This document shows, piece by piece, positions 8,110 to 17,928 of a DNA stretch of 45,180 nt (position 1 is its first letter; the number at the start of each line of letters is the position of its first letter). Position numbers and translations under genes: made by a program. The notes under the pieces are model-generated. The model was not told where the DNA came from, made no database searches, and saw nothing but the letters and a program-made list of their open reading frames with translations. This stretch comes from Aneurinibacillus thermoaerophilus. GTDB taxonomy: Bacteria > Bacillota > Bacilli > Aneurinibacillales > Aneurinibacillaceae. The DNA is taken from contig NZ_FNDE01000032.1 of assembly GCF_900099925.1 (NCBI RefSeq), positions 1-45,180 of the forward strand, written 5' to 3'.

Positions 8110-9913
8110 TCTTCATCTCCTCGTATACCGGCAGCGTGAAGCTGACCCTCGTTCCTTTCTGCCACTCGCTGTCAATCTCAATCGTTCCGCCGTGCGCCAG
8201 CACAATCTGCCGGGCAATAGACAGACCCAAGCCCGTGCCTCCCATACTGCGGCTACGCGCTTTGTCTACCCGGTAAAAGCGTTCAAAAATTCTTGTCAGA
8301 TCGCGTTTCCGTATTCCCATCCCTTCATCCATAATATCAATCCGTACATATTTTTCTCCCACTTCACACGCTTGAATCATCACCTTTGTATTCTCATTGG
8401 AATACTTCATAGCGTTTGAAATCAAATTGTCCAGCACCTGAATGATATTATCCCGATCTGCTTTTACAGGCGGAAGATCATGCGCCGGAAAATCCAATTG
8501 AAGCTCAATGTTTTCCTGCCGGCTCTGTAACGCAAATCTTTCTACTACGTCTTGCAACAATTCCGGGACATTCACTGGCTGAAAATCAAAGTTGTATTGC
8601 CCGGCATCGTACCGGGAAAGCTGCAATAAGTCAGTTACCAGCCGCGTCATCCGATCCGTTTCGTTCAACAATACGCGAAGAAACCTCCGGGAAAGCTCCG
8701 GATCATCGACTACGCCTTCTTCCAGCGCTTCAAGATAGCTTTTCAGCGTCGTCAGCGGCGTACGCAATTCATGCGACACGTTGGCTACGAATTCCTGTCG
8801 TTCGCGCTCAAGCGCTTTCTGCTCAGTCACATCCTGCAAAACGGCGATAATACCAGCATGTTTTTGCTCTGCCCGGTTTTTTAGCACCGTAAACGAAAAG
8901 CGGATCAGCCTCTCTTCCCCTTCTACATTCATATCCATTAACAACGATCCGTTTTCTTCAAATAAAGAGTCCCGTTCATCACTATCGCCAGGAATAGAGA
9001 GCACCTCATACAAATTCTTACCAAGCACGGTTTTATAACTTACACCCAAAATACGCTGTGCAGGTTTATTGACAAGGATGATGTTACGATCGCCATCAGC
9101 GGCAATGACACCGTCGCTCATATTTGCCAGAATCGAGGAAAGTTTTTCTTTTTCTGCCTCAGTCTGAGAAAGGGCTTGCTTTAGTCTTCGGGTAAGCAAG
9201 TTAAACGTTTCCCCCAATTGTCCGATTTCGTCTTCGGAATAAATGCGAACTTGCCTGTTAAAATCCCCGTTTGCCATTGCTGTCGCTTGCCGGGTAATTT
9301 CCTTGACCGGCGTCGTAATCGTGCGCGCCAGTACAATCCCCAGCGCGGCTGTAAGCAGGAGGGCAATCCCCGTACCGGTAGCGAAAATTCCATTAATCTG
9401 GCGCATTGTGTGATAAACTTCTTCCATTGAAGCCACCATGTAAAGCACGCCAAGAATTTTTGTTCCCTTCTTAATCGGCAGGGCCAGTACCTTAACCCGC
9501 TGCCGGGTTTCCGGGTTGTACTGGATCGATTCGTTCCTTGTGCCAAGCAACGCCATATTTACTTCGGCTCGTGTATTTTTCTGGCCGATAAAAGCTTTGT
9601 TTTCTTCGGTCGTGGTAAGTACAATCCCGTTCTGATCTAACAATTGGACATCCGCATTGCGCAGGGCAAACAAGTTATGGATTAGATTATCTATATCCTC
9701 CCGCGGAACCATCTCTTCTTCTAGGTATTTCTCCACATTAACAGCTAGCAAATTCGCCTGTGTATTCAACGTTTCATTGAAATTATTTAAATAATACGAT
9801 TCTGCGGAGCGGATAAAATACGCCCCGATCACCTGCATTGCAATCAGAATTAACAATAAATAAAGAATAACGATCTTCCATTGAACCGTTTGAAAAAAAC
9901 GGATACGTTTCAT
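8099..9913 (-). CDS. walK: Cell-wall-sensing histidine kinase WalK
   Basis: 604 residues. Two membrane segments (about 12-34 and 176-198) flank an extracytoplasmic sensor domain of the Cache/PAS type. HAMP (about 199-251) is followed by a cytoplasmic PAS domain (about 258-366), HisKA with phosphoacceptor His381 in NVSHELRTP, and HATPase_c with N-box NLISNAMKYS, G1 MDEGMGI and GGTGLGLSIA. WalK phosphorylates WalR to control autolysins and other peptidoglycan hydrolases. It follows walR by 3 bases. The domain order and length are those of B. subtilis and S. aureus WalK, with no sign of damage. Confidence 0.97.
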   Translation of the reverse strand: MKRIRFFQTVQWKIVILYLLLILIAMQVIGAYFIRSAESYYLNNFNETLNTQANLLAVNVEKYLEEEMVPREDIDNLIHNLFALRNADVQLLDQNGIVLTTTEENKAFIGQKNTRAEVNMALLGTRNESIQYNPETRQRVKVLALPIKKGTKILGVLYMVASMEEVYHTMRQINGIFATGTGIALLLTAALGIVLARTITTPVKEITRQATAMANGDFNRQVRIYSEDEIGQLGETFNLLTRRLKQALSQTEAEKEKLSSILANMSDGVIAADGDRNIILVNKPAQRILGVSYKTVLGKNLYEVLSIPGDSDERDSLFEENGSLLMDMNVEGEERLIRFSFTVLKNRAEQKHAGIIAVLQDVTEQKALERERQEFVANVSHELRTPLTTLKSYLEALEEGVVDDPELSRRFLRVLLNETDRMTRLVTDLLQLSRYDAGQYNFDFQPVNVPELLQDVVERFALQSRQENIELQLDFPAHDLPPVKADRDNIIQVLDNLISNAMKYSNENTKVMIQACEVGEKYVRIDIMDEGMGIRKRDLTRIFERFYRVDKARSRSMGGTGLGLSIARQIVLAHGGTIEIDSEWQKGTRVSFTLPVYEEMKNES

Positions 9914-9916
9914 TCG

Positions 9917-10645
9917 TTATTCCTCCACGCCGTTGCGCATCATATATCCGAGTCCACGCCGGGTAATAATGTACTGCGGAGAACTCGGATCGTCTTCAAT
10001 TTTCTCCCGCAGGCGTCGAATGGTTACATCAACAGTGCGTGCATCGCCAAAGTAATCAAAGCCCCATACCGCCTGCAACAAGTGATCGCGCGTCATCACC
10101 TGGCCACAGTGTTTCGCCATGTATTGTAAAAGCACAAACTCGCGGTGCGTAATATCAATGTTTTGCCCGTTCTTTTCAACTGTATAAGACTTCATGTCAA
10201 TTGTCAGTTGACCTACCGTAATCCTGGAAGGAGACTCGCTTTCTTTCTTGTTTTCTTCCACCACACGCTCCTTTACGTGACGACGCAAATTGGCTTTAAT
10301 CCGCGCAAGCAATTCACGGCTGCTGAACGGCTTCGTAACATAATCATCAGCGCCGAGTTCTAGGCCGAGCACCTTATCTAGTTCGCTATCTTTAGCCGTT
10401 AGCATAATAATCGGCACATCAGATGTGCGACGGATAATACGGCACACTTCCATACCGTCCTTTCCCGGAAGCATGATATCAAGCAAAATTAAATCCGGAT
10501 TTTCTTTTTCCGCAAGTGTGACCGCTTCGTTTCCGTCATAAGCACATACAACCTCATAGCCCTCTTTCTCTAACGTAAACTGCAAAATGTCCGCGATCGG
10601 ACGTTCATCGTCTACTACCATTACTTTATGTCTCACGGTTTTCAC
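9917..10645 (-). CDS. walR: Response regulator WalR
   Basis: 242 residues, OmpR/PhoB family. The receiver domain has the acidic pair Asp12/Asp13, phosphoacceptor Asp56 in LLDIMLP, and switch Lys in DDYVTKPFS. The winged-helix domain (about 135-235) contains [20 protein letters not shown]. WalR is the essential regulator of cell-wall hydrolase genes and first gene of the wal operon, separated from the M23 peptidase gene by a terminator. The start ATG has GAGAGGTG upstream. Confidence 0.97.
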   Translation of the reverse strand: MKTVRHKVMVVDDERPIADILQFTLEKEGYEVVCAYDGNEAVTLAEKENPDLILLDIMLPGKDGMEVCRIIRRTSDVPIIMLTAKDSELDKVLGLELGADDYVTKPFSSRELLARIKANLRRHVKERVVEENKKESESPSRITVGQLTIDMKSYTVEKNGQNIDITHREFVLLQYMAKHCGQVMTRDHLLQAVWGFDYFGDARTVDVTIRRLREKIEDDPSSPQYIITRRGLGYMMRNGVEE

Positions 10646-10700
10646 CTCTCTAACTACTTTCCACTTTCCTGGCTAAAATCCTGCCCCGGATATCCCCATT

Positions 10701-10738
10701 AAAAAACCGGTGAAAGAAGCCTCTTACACCGGTTTTTT
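10701..10738. terminator. Rho-independent terminator of the M23 peptidase gene
   Basis: Perfect 12-bp stem, AAAAAACCGGTG and CACCGGTTTTTT, with a 14-base loop, 12 bases after the peptidase stop. The T-run on both strands makes it potentially bidirectional. It separates the peptidase transcript from walR. Confidence 0.92.
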
Positions 10739-10750
10739 CTCTATTCTATA

Positions 10751-12229
10751 TTAACGAAGATAGGGGAGCGGGTCGACAGCTTCCCCGTTTTTGCGAATCT
10801 CAAAGTGCAAGTGGGGCCCTGTGGAACGCCCTGTATTGCCGGATTTGGCGATCACTTCTCCCTTTACCACAATATCGCCCGGCTTAGCTATAAAGCTGCT
10901 TAAATGGCCATATAACGTTCTGTATCCATTTCCATGATCGACAATCATACATTTTCCGTAGCCGCTTTTTTCTCCGGCAAAAACAACGCGGCCATGATCG
11001 GCTGTATGTACTGGCGTGCCAACCGGATTTGCGATATCAATTCCTTCATGCATCCGGCCCCAGCGCATACCAAAACGCGAACTCAAAAGTCCGACCGCAG
11101 GCATGCGAAAATGTCCATCTCCGCGGGAAGGCTTGATTTTTGTTCCGCGGATCACAACTTGGGCGACCGGTTTCTGCAATATTTTCTGGTGTACAGGATT
11201 TTTCCTCACAAGTTTGCCGTTCTCTTTTATCAGTTCGTACACAATCTGCTTGCTTCCATTTTTGCCCTGGATGACAACTTTGTCATCACCACGGTACTTT
11301 TTCGGATCATTCTGCTGCTTTACCGGGTAAGGAATAGCAACCGTTTCGACCATTTCCTTTCGGGACACTACCGTAACCTGAGGTGAGAACGCCTGCACAT
11401 TTATCGTGTCACCGATTTGCAATACACTATCTTCTTTAAGATGAGGATTTAAAGCAAGCAATTCTTTTTCTTTAAGCCCATATTGCGATGCGATATTCCA
11501 GAGCGTCTCCCCGGCCTTGATCACATGATTTTTTTGCTCCGGTACACCTTTCAGCAGCACATTCATCAGTTGTTCGTCATTTAATACACGGGTGGGAGAA
11601 ATGGTTTTATATGTAATGTCAATATGTTCCTTAATGCTGACATCCGATAAATCAGGTTGCGCCTTCGCGTGTACCTTCGGTGCGAAGGCAGGAGTAACGG
11701 CTACCATCAGCGCGTGCGTAGACTTCTTCTCGCTATACATCGCTTTTAACCGTGTTAACGCCTGCTCAATACTTTTCTTATCCCGCGCATAAGCAATCGC
11801 TTTTCCGTTCACTACAAGTTGTGCGGCATTCGCTTCTACTTTGATTTCGGAGGCCAGACGATCCAGTACGGCTTTATTCTCTAACTTTTTCTCGGCGTAA
11901 TGTTTTTCTTCGGTTATTGTAATCTTTTTGTTAAATCCGAAGGCAAGATGAGGATACTTTTTCTTTTCAGCTACCAGCATATCCGCGAGCCATTTTTGAA
12001 TCATTTGCGGATTATCAACCACACCAATATCTTTTCCGTCTATCGCGACGCGATACAACGTACTAAGATTGGACTGATATATATAACCACCTACAATTGT
12101 TCCACTTACCAACAAAAAAACTGCAAAAATACCAAGTGCCAGCTTCCCTGTATTTTTTTTATTTTGAACGAATCTTACGCCATGAGACCATGTTCCTTTC
12201 GTCCATGACGACATTCTTTCAATAAACAT
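10751..12229 (-). CDS. Membrane-anchored LysM-G5-M23 peptidoglycan endopeptidase
   Basis: 492 residues from the ATG (MFIERMSSW) preceded by GGGAGG; an upstream in-frame start lacks such a site. One membrane segment (about 31-52) leaves the rest outside. Domains in order: an N-terminal region of about 200 residues, LysM (about 232-276, HVIKAGETLWNIASQYG), G5 (about 285-360) and M23 peptidase (about 385-490) with zinc ligands in HEGID and HLHFE. Enzymes of this type cut peptide cross-links in peptidoglycan. Position just upstream of walRK fits a cell-wall hydrolase under or near Wal control, but no clear WalR operator was found. A leader with a terminator-like hairpin precedes it. Confidence 0.9.
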   Translation of the reverse strand: MFIERMSSWTKGTWSHGVRFVQNKKNTGKLALGIFAVFLLVSGTIVGGYIYQSNLSTLYRVAIDGKDIGVVDNPQMIQKWLADMLVAEKKKYPHLAFGFNKKITITEEKHYAEKKLENKAVLDRLASEIKVEANAAQLVVNGKAIAYARDKKSIEQALTRLKAMYSEKKSTHALMVAVTPAFAPKVHAKAQPDLSDVSIKEHIDITYKTISPTRVLNDEQLMNVLLKGVPEQKNHVIKAGETLWNIASQYGLKEKELLALNPHLKEDSVLQIGDTINVQAFSPQVTVVSRKEMVETVAIPYPVKQQNDPKKYRGDDKVVIQGKNGSKQIVYELIKENGKLVRKNPVHQKILQKPVAQVVIRGTKIKPSRGDGHFRMPAVGLLSSRFGMRWGRMHEGIDIANPVGTPVHTADHGRVVFAGEKSGYGKCMIVDHGNGYRTLYGHLSSFIAKPGDIVVKGEVIAKSGNTGRSTGPHLHFEIRKNGEAVDPLPYLR

Positions 12230-12281
12230 CGTAACCTCCCGTTTTTCTCCGTCGAATCGCAAAGATTCTTCTATAAATAAC

Positions 12282-12313
12282 AAAAAAGGGGATCCTTAGA
12301 AAAGTATCCCTTT
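12282..12313 (-). terminator. Attenuator-like hairpin in the leader of the M23 gene
   Basis: On the minus strand AAAGGGAT pairs with ATCCCCTTT (one bulged C) and is followed by six T residues, 53 bases before the peptidase ATG. No other gene ends here, so a terminator in the 5' leader is implied. Confidence 0.55.
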
Positions 12314-12440
12314 GTCCTTGCTTATTTTTTAGTTAACGGGGAAATTTTATACATATCGCAAGGCAGAGCACGACAATGCCTTCATGTTCCTTCTTCCAAA
12401 CACCCCTTCATGGTAGCACCGAAAGAGTATAATAGCAAGA
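12314..12440 (-). promoter_or_regulatory. Transcribed leader and weak promoter of the M23 gene
   Basis: A -10-like TATTATACT (minus strand, 12426-12434) has no good -35. Between it and the terminator hairpin lies a second stem, AAGGCA and TGCCTT (minus strand, 12347-12369 region). A 12-codon open frame there has only a poorly spaced Shine-Dalgarno sequence. The arrangement suggests a regulated leader such as a riboswitch or attenuator. I could not match it to a known class; the ydaO (c-di-AMP) consensus is not recognisable. Confidence 0.4.
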
Positions 12441-12512
12441 AAAAACGACACATTTCGACAGAAAATAACAGGAAGAAGAGGAATAAATATCTAAACTCCC
12501 TGAAAAAGCAAT

Positions 12513-12543
12513 GCTCCCGGCTTTTTTAAATAAAGCCGGAAGC
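12513..12543 (-). terminator. Terminator downstream of purA
   Basis: A 12-bp stem with one mismatch (minus strand GCTTCCGGCTTT and AAAGCCGGGAGC) lies 37 bases after the purA stop. The T-run after it is weak and interrupted. Confidence 0.6.
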
Positions 12544-12579
12544 GATTAACCTCGTTATATATAGCATTACGCTGACACA

Positions 12580-13869
12580 TTACAAAGAATATACGCTACG
12601 AACAACATTGGTTTGATCACGATCAGGACCTACGGAAAACGTCGCAAGCGGAATGCCGGTCAGTTGTGTGATACGCTCCACATAGTGGCGCGCATTTTCC
12701 GGAAGTTCATCAAGCGAACGAACGCCTGTAATGTCTTCTTTCCAGCCTGATAGTTCTTCGTATACCGGCTCGCATTCCGCCAACATATTAAGGTTTGCCG
12801 GGTAATGTTCGATAATTTGGCCCTTATAGCGGTAAGCGGCGCAAATTTTCACCGTATCGAGCCCAGTCAATACATCCAGAGAGTTCAGAGCAAGAGCTGT
12901 GATCCCACTTACGCGACGCGCATGGCGGACAACTACGCTATCAAACCAGCCTACACGGCGCGGACGACCTGTTGTCGTACCATATTCACGGCCTACTTCA
13001 CGAATACGGTTACCGATCTCATCATGCAGTTCAGTTGGGAATGGCCCGTCACCCACACGGCTAGTGTACGCCTTTGCCACGCCTACCACATGATGAATTT
13101 TTGTCGGTCCTACGCCGGAACCGATGCACACGCCGCCAGCTACCGGATTGGAAGACGTTACAAATGGGTATGTTCCTTGGTCAATATCCAGCATTACGCC
13201 CTGCGCACCTTCGAACAATACACGCTTCCCAGCATCAATAGCATCATTCAGCACAACAGACGTATCCGTTACATATGGGCGAATGCGTTCCGCATATGCC
13301 AAGTATTCATCGAGAATTTCCTCCGCTGTAAAACCGTCTGTTTCATAGTACTTTTCGAACAGTCGGTTTTTTTCCTCCAGATTGCGGCGAAGTTTTGTTT
13401 CGAATACTTCCTTATCCATCAAATCGGCGATGCGAATACCGATACGGGCAGATTTATCCATATATGCCGGTCCGATACCTTTTAAGGTTGTGCCGATTTT
13501 ATTGTCGCCTTTCTTTGCTTCCTCTGCCGCGTCGAGTTTCATATGATACGGCATGATAACATGAGCACGGTCGCTAATGCGCAGATTATCCGTGTTTACA
13601 CCATTGTTATGTAAATAATCTAGTTCTTCTACTAACGCCTTCGGATTGACAACCATTCCATTTCCGATGACGCAGATTTTTTCTTTGTAAAAAATTCCTG
13701 AAGGAATTAAGTGCAATTTATATTTTGTCCCGCCAAAAACAATGGTATGACCCGCATTGTTTCCACCTTGATAACGCGCGACGACTTCCGCTTTTTCCGC
13801 TAAGAAGTCAGTGATTTTTCCTTTTCCTTCGTCTCCCCATTGGGTTCCTACAACTACTACGGTTGACAT
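12580..13869 (-). CDS. purA: Adenylosuccinate synthetase
   Basis: 429 residues, full length. PurA joins IMP and aspartate with GTP hydrolysis, the first step from IMP to AMP. The N-terminal loop [14 protein letters not shown] carries catalytic Asp13, and His41 lies in NNAGHTIV. Further signatures are [17 protein letters not shown] (Asp-Lys-x-x-Arg), [20 protein letters not shown] and [12 protein letters not shown]. It is monocistronic here, with its own terminator and a candidate PurR operator upstream. The same gene follows dnaC in this region of B. subtilis. Confidence 0.98.
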   Translation of the reverse strand: MSTVVVVGTQWGDEGKGKITDFLAEKAEVVARYQGGNNAGHTIVFGGTKYKLHLIPSGIFYKEKICVIGNGMVVNPKALVEELDYLHNNGVNTDNLRISDRAHVIMPYHMKLDAAEEAKKGDNKIGTTLKGIGPAYMDKSARIGIRIADLMDKEVFETKLRRNLEEKNRLFEKYYETDGFTAEEILDEYLAYAERIRPYVTDTSVVLNDAIDAGKRVLFEGAQGVMLDIDQGTYPFVTSSNPVAGGVCIGSGVGPTKIHHVVGVAKAYTSRVGDGPFPTELHDEIGNRIREVGREYGTTTGRPRRVGWFDSVVVRHARRVSGITALALNSLDVLTGLDTVKICAAYRYKGQIIEHYPANLNMLAECEPVYEELSGWKEDITGVRSLDELPENARHYVERITQLTGIPLATFSVGPDRDQTNVVRSVYSL

Positions 13870-13933
13870 TGGCTGGGCACCTCCTACTTTTCTAACATAC
13901 TAAGTTTAGCAATCGCTCTCTTGTATGTCAATC

Positions 13934-13977
13934 AAAACCGAACGATCGGGTTCTATTGAAGCAATTTGTTCGAGAAT
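13934..13977 (-). promoter_or_regulatory. Candidate PurR operator (paired PurBoxes) of purA
   Basis: AAAACCGAACGAT (13934-13946) matches the PurBox AWWWCCGAACWWT at 12 of 13 positions. A weaker inverted partner with CGAAC (minus strand, 13968-13972) lies 24 bases away, 1-2 bases longer than the spacing I recall for B. subtilis. It sits 65-108 bases upstream of purA, a gene under PurR control in B. subtilis. The rest of 13870-14081 shows nothing else supportable. Confidence 0.5.
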
Positions 13978-14081
13978 TAGAATAAATATAAGAAAAATTC
14001 GCGGGCATTGCTATTTGTCCTTTTTCCTTAAAAAAGGAAAACGGCCGCTTTGCGTCCTGTCGATCGGATCTGCAAAATATC

Positions 14082-14117
14082 AAAAAAATCCCTATCAAGT
14101 AGAATAGGGATTTTTTT
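14082..14117. terminator. Terminator downstream of the dnaC helicase gene
   Basis: Perfect 14-bp stem from AAAAAAATCCCTAT and its complement around an 8-base loop, with T-runs on either strand, 27 bases after the helicase stop. Confidence 0.9.
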
Positions 14118-14143
14118 GAAAATATATGCATGGATGGTACTTC

Positions 14144-15496
14144 CTACTTCTGCACCGGCTCCTCATGCTGACTTAGACTTACAAACTTATTGTATTCTTT
14201 AAGAAAGGCAAGTTCCACCGTCCCAGTCGGCCCGCTCCGTTGCTTACCGATAATGACTTCAATGATGTTTTTCCGCTCCGTCTCTTTGTTGTAATAGTCA
14301 TCGCGGTAAAGGAAGGCAACCATATCAGCATCCTGTTCAATGCTTCCACTCTCGCGAATATCGGACAACATCGGCCGCTTGTCCTGACGCTGTTCCACAG
14401 CACGGCTTAGCTGCGATAAGGCAATGACCGGGCATTCAAGCTCACGGGCGAGCAACTTAAGCGTTCGGGAAATCTCGGAAATTTCCTGCTGGCGATTATC
14501 GCTGCCGCCCTTTCTCCCGGTAATCAACTGTAAATAATCGATCAAAATCAAACCCAGACCCACCTCCGCCTTCAGGCGGCGGCACTTGGAACGGATTTCG
14601 CTTATAGTAATTCCTGGCGTATCATCTATATAAATAGGAGCGTTCGCCAGCGTACCAATTGCCATCGTCAACTTGTGCCAGTCTTCCTCCGTGAAATACC
14701 CTGTACGCATTCGCTGTGCATCAATATTGCCTTCCGCACAAATCATCCGCTGCACAAGCTGGGTCGCTGACATCTCCAGACTGAATATCGCCACGGAAGC
14801 CCCGGCGCGAGCAGCCACATTCTGTGCCACATTTAACGCGAACGCAGTTTTTCCCACTGCTGGCCGGGCAGCCAAGATGATAAGCTCGGACGGTTTCAGC
14901 CCAGCTGTCATCTTATCAAGATCCGGATACCCGGTAGGCAACCCGGTAATCTCGCCCTTATTATTCGATAGTGTCTCAATGTACTCATACGTATCCATCA
15001 GCACATCTTTAATGTGCTGAAAGCTGGATGTACGCTGACGCTGCGCAATCTGCATAATGCTACGCTCAGCTTCGCTCAAGAGCGCCTGCACATCTTCACC
15101 CATCGTATAGCTGTCTGTCACAATCTTGGTCGCAGCCCGAATTAAGCGGCGCAGAGTTGATTTTTCCTCTACGATCCGGGCGTAGTATTCCACATTGGAG
15201 GCTGTTGGAACAGATGTGGCCAGATCAGTCAAGTACGAAACCCCGCCTACTTCATCCAACTGTTTGCGGTTCTCCAGCTCCGCCGTAACGGTTACAAGAT
15301 CGACTGGCTCATTCCGTTCCCCTAAATCCACCATCACCTGAAAAATGCGTTGATGAGATGTTCGGTAGAAATCTTCTGCCGTCAAAATATCCGTCGCCGT
15401 GATTAATGCTTCCTGCTCCAAAAAAATAGCCCCCAAAACGGCCTGTTCGGCCTCGATGTTTTGGGGTGGAATACGATCGAGGAAAATATCACTCAT
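14144..15496 (-). CDS. dnaC: Replicative DNA helicase (DnaB family; dnaC in B. subtilis)
   Basis: 450 residues. The N-terminal DnaB domain (about 8-110, PPQNIEAEQAVLGAIF) is followed by a RecA-type core: Walker A ARPAVGKTAF (211-218 region), Walker B LGLILIDYLQLI, the SQLSRAVE segment and RPMLSDIRESGSIEQDAD. This hexameric 5'-3' helicase unwinds DNA at the fork and binds primase. It follows rplI by 16 bases and is the last gene of the yybS-gdpP-rplI-dnaC group, closed by a strong terminator. No intein is present. Confidence 0.97.
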   Translation of the reverse strand: MSDIFLDRIPPQNIEAEQAVLGAIFLEQEALITATDILTAEDFYRTSHQRIFQVMVDLGERNEPVDLVTVTAELENRKQLDEVGGVSYLTDLATSVPTASNVEYYARIVEEKSTLRRLIRAATKIVTDSYTMGEDVQALLSEAERSIMQIAQRQRTSSFQHIKDVLMDTYEYIETLSNNKGEITGLPTGYPDLDKMTAGLKPSELIILAARPAVGKTAFALNVAQNVAARAGASVAIFSLEMSATQLVQRMICAEGNIDAQRMRTGYFTEEDWHKLTMAIGTLANAPIYIDDTPGITISEIRSKCRRLKAEVGLGLILIDYLQLITGRKGGSDNRQQEISEISRTLKLLARELECPVIALSQLSRAVEQRQDKRPMLSDIRESGSIEQDADMVAFLYRDDYYNKETERKNIIEVIIGKQRSGPTGTVELAFLKEYNKFVSLSQHEEPVQK

Positions 15497-15512
15497 AGCC
15501 TATCCCTCAATT

Positions 15513-15956
15513 CTATTCTTCAACAACATGTACCTTTACGGTCGCTGTTACTTCTGGATGCAGCTTTATCGGCACATTTGTATAACCAAGGGTACGAATC
15601 GGTTCAGAAAGCTCTATCTTACGCTTATCTACCTTGTAATTCGCTTTCTTCAATTCCTCGGCGATTTGCTTTGTACTCACGCCGCCAAACAGCCGACCAC
15701 CTTCACCGGCTTTCGCTTTAACAGTAAGCGTGAAATTCTCAAGCTCTTTTGCCAGTGCTTTCGCGTCTTCACGCTCCTGTTCTTTGCGTTTGGCCTCGCT
15801 TTTCTTATGTGCTTCAAGCATTTTCAAATTGCCGGGAGTCGCTTCCTGCGCCAATCCTTTTTTAAACAAAAAGTTACGCGCGTAACCTTCGGAAACCTCC
15901 TTAATTTCCCCTTTTTTTCCTTGCCCTTTCACATCTTGCAAAAAGATTACTTTCAT
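15513..15956 (-). CDS. rplI: 50S ribosomal protein L9
   Basis: 147 residues, normal length. It has the N-terminal signature [17 protein letters not shown] and [13 protein letters not shown], the connecting helix rich in Lys and Glu (about 45-75), and the C-terminal domain with [17 protein letters not shown]9 binds 23S rRNA at the L1 side of the large subunit. The ATG overlaps the end of gdpP by 4 bases, implying coupled translation. Confidence 0.97.
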   Translation of the reverse strand: MKVIFLQDVKGQGKKGEIKEVSEGYARNFLFKKGLAQEATPGNLKMLEAHKKSEAKRKEQEREDAKALAKELENFTLTVKAKAGEGGRLFGGVSTKQIAEELKKANYKVDKRKIELSEPIRTLGYTNVPIKLHPEVTATVKVHVVEE

Positions 15957-17914
15957 TTTAGTTTCCCCCCTTGATAATTCTTAAGTATTTCTTTTAGTTG
16001 AGCAACCGCTTCGGAAACGGTCACGTCTTTCAACTGGGTAGCTGCATTATTTAAATGTCCGCCGCCGCCCATCTGTTCCATGACAAGCTGAACATTGAAA
16101 TCACCCAGCGAGCGAGCGCTGATAGACACCAAACCATCCGGTCTGCGGCAGACAACGAACGAAGCTTCAATACCAGCCATCGTGAGCAACGTATCCGCCG
16201 CCTGCGCGATCAACAATTGACCGTATGTTTCGTCCTCTTTCCCTCTCGCGATGGCGATAGAGCCGCAAAACACTTCCGTATGTTGGACAATTTCCGCACG
16301 GCGAATGTATTGATGTAAGTCTTCTTTCAGAAGCACTTGTACAAGAGCGGTATCCGCCCCTTTACGCCGCAAGAACGAAGCGGCTTCAAAAGTCCGTGAA
16401 CCGGTGCGAAACGCAAAGCTCTTCGTGTCAACCACAATTCCAGCGAGCAACGCGGTCGCTTCCAACACATCAAGCGCCAGGTTATCTCCTTGATACTGAA
16501 GCAATTCGGTAACAAGCTCGCTAGTCGATGAAGCATAAGGCTCAAGGTAAATAAGAACCGGGTCGGAAATAAACTCCTGCGAACGCCGATGATGGTCGAT
16601 AAGAACAACCTTGTGGGTCACGTTCAACAAACGCGGTTCGATAACCATAGACGGACGATGCGTATCGACCACGACCAGAAGCGTCCTCTTCGTCGCCATT
16701 TGCAACGCCTGATCGCTGGAAACAAAATAGTCACCCAAGTATTCATGTTCTTCTACTTCCTGCATCAAGCGCTCAATCGCAGGATTGCTTTCATCCAGTA
16801 CAATATACCCCTGTTTTTCAGCCGCATGCACTGCTTTCAGCACGCCGATTGCGGCGCCAATCGCGTCCATATCCGGCATTTTATGTCCCATAATAAGCAC
16901 AAGATCACTTTCCAGCATTAAATCGCGCAGCGCGTGCGAAATAACGCGTGCGCGTACCCGGTTCCGCTTTTCAACAGCATTAGACTTACCACCATAGAAC
17001 GTAATTTTATCCCTGAATTTCACAGCCGCCTGGTCACCGCCGCGGCCAAGTGCCACGTCAAGACTGGATTGTGCCATTTCACCCAGTTCAATAACCGTGT
17101 CGCTTCCGGCTCCTACTCCGATACTCAGCGTAATCGGGATTTTATTCTTGTTCGTCATCTCACGCACCACATCAAGAATATCAAAGCGAGTGGCCTCCAA
17201 CTGATGCAAAGTTCCTTGATCAAATACCGCCAAGAACTTGTCAGAAGAAAAACGCCGTAGATAAATACCATATTGATGCGCCCATTTTGTGATCGCTCCC
17301 GTAACATTAGTAAGAAGAAGGCTTCGGCTTTGTTCATCCATGCCCTGTGCTACCTCATCCAAGTTATCCAGATGAACAATCGCAAGTACAAGCTTTTCCT
17401 CCTCATAATGCATCTGCAATTCCTTATAATCGGTAATGTCCGTAAAATAAAGCAGACGCTCCTCCGGGCGATGCAATATTTCGTAAATTCGCTTGCGGTA
17501 TGTTATCTCCGCTTTTTGCTGATCTTCCTTTATTTCAGTAAGCGGTGGGAATACATCAAGCAGCGATTCGCCAATTAAGCTGTCTTTTTCGGTCATATGC
17601 TGCAAATATGGATTGTGCCATTCGATCACCTTATCTTCATTATAGAGCACAATGCCGATCGGCAGTTCATTGACCACTCCATCCCCCGCTTTTTTGATGC
17701 GATGGCTTAATGTAGAAATATATGTCTCCATCTCATCACGAATAAGCAGCTGATTATGAAACGCAAGATATCCACTGCTCGCCACCACCACAAAACCAAT
17801 GATCGCAAACACCCAATTTACATAAACAGCCAATAATCCAGCCGCTAATGCACAAAAGCCGAGAGCGAGGATAATATGCGAGCCAAACCAGCGCTTTGCC
17901 AGGAACTTCAGCAT
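15953..17914 (-). CDS. gdpP: Cyclic-di-AMP phosphodiesterase GdpP (YybT)
   Basis: 653 residues, near the ~655 of the family. Two N-terminal membrane segments (about 13-30 and 33-52) precede a PAS domain (about 75-150), a degenerate GGDEF domain (about 170-300) without a canonical GGDEF signature, and DHH/DHHA1 domains. DHH motifs are [12 protein letters not shown] and VLIDHHRR, and DHHA1 has [11 protein letters not shown]. GdpP hydrolyses c-di-AMP to pApA and so affects cell-wall homeostasis, potassium balance and beta-lactam tolerance. It lies between yybS (14 bases upstream) and rplI (4-base overlap). Confidence 0.96.
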   Translation of the reverse strand: MLKFLAKRWFGSHIILALGFCALAAGLLAVYVNWVFAIIGFVVVASSGYLAFHNQLLIRDEMETYISTLSHRIKKAGDGVVNELPIGIVLYNEDKVIEWHNPYLQHMTEKDSLIGESLLDVFPPLTEIKEDQQKAEITYRKRIYEILHRPEERLLYFTDITDYKELQMHYEEEKLVLAIVHLDNLDEVAQGMDEQSRSLLLTNVTGAITKWAHQYGIYLRRFSSDKFLAVFDQGTLHQLEATRFDILDVVREMTNKNKIPITLSIGVGAGSDTVIELGEMAQSSLDVALGRGGDQAAVKFRDKITFYGGKSNAVEKRNRVRARVISHALRDLMLESDLVLIMGHKMPDMDAIGAAIGVLKAVHAAEKQGYIVLDESNPAIERLMQEVEEHEYLGDYFVSSDQALQMATKRTLLVVVDTHRPSMVIEPRLLNVTHKVVLIDHHRRSQEFISDPVLIYLEPYASSTSELVTELLQYQGDNLALDVLEATALLAGIVVDTKSFAFRTGSRTFEAASFLRRKGADTALVQVLLKEDLHQYIRRAEIVQHTEVFCGSIAIARGKEDETYGQLLIAQAADTLLTMAGIEASFVVCRRPDGLVSISARSLGDFNVQLVMEQMGGGGHLNNAATQLKDVTVSEAVAQLKEILKNYQGGKLK

Positions 17915-17928
17915 ATACTCAGCTCCTA

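Noticed and set aside
12314-12440. ydaO-type c-di-AMP riboswitch before the M23 gene
   Set aside because: Context is suggestive, but the conserved core sequence of that riboswitch is not recognisable.
12455-12470. WalR operator upstream of the M23 gene
   Set aside because: Two TGT half-sites are present, but spacing is one base short and the second half-site has two mismatches.
12805-13485. 226-codon open frame antisense to purA
   Set aside because: No ribosome binding site; it mirrors the codon structure of a fully convincing purA.
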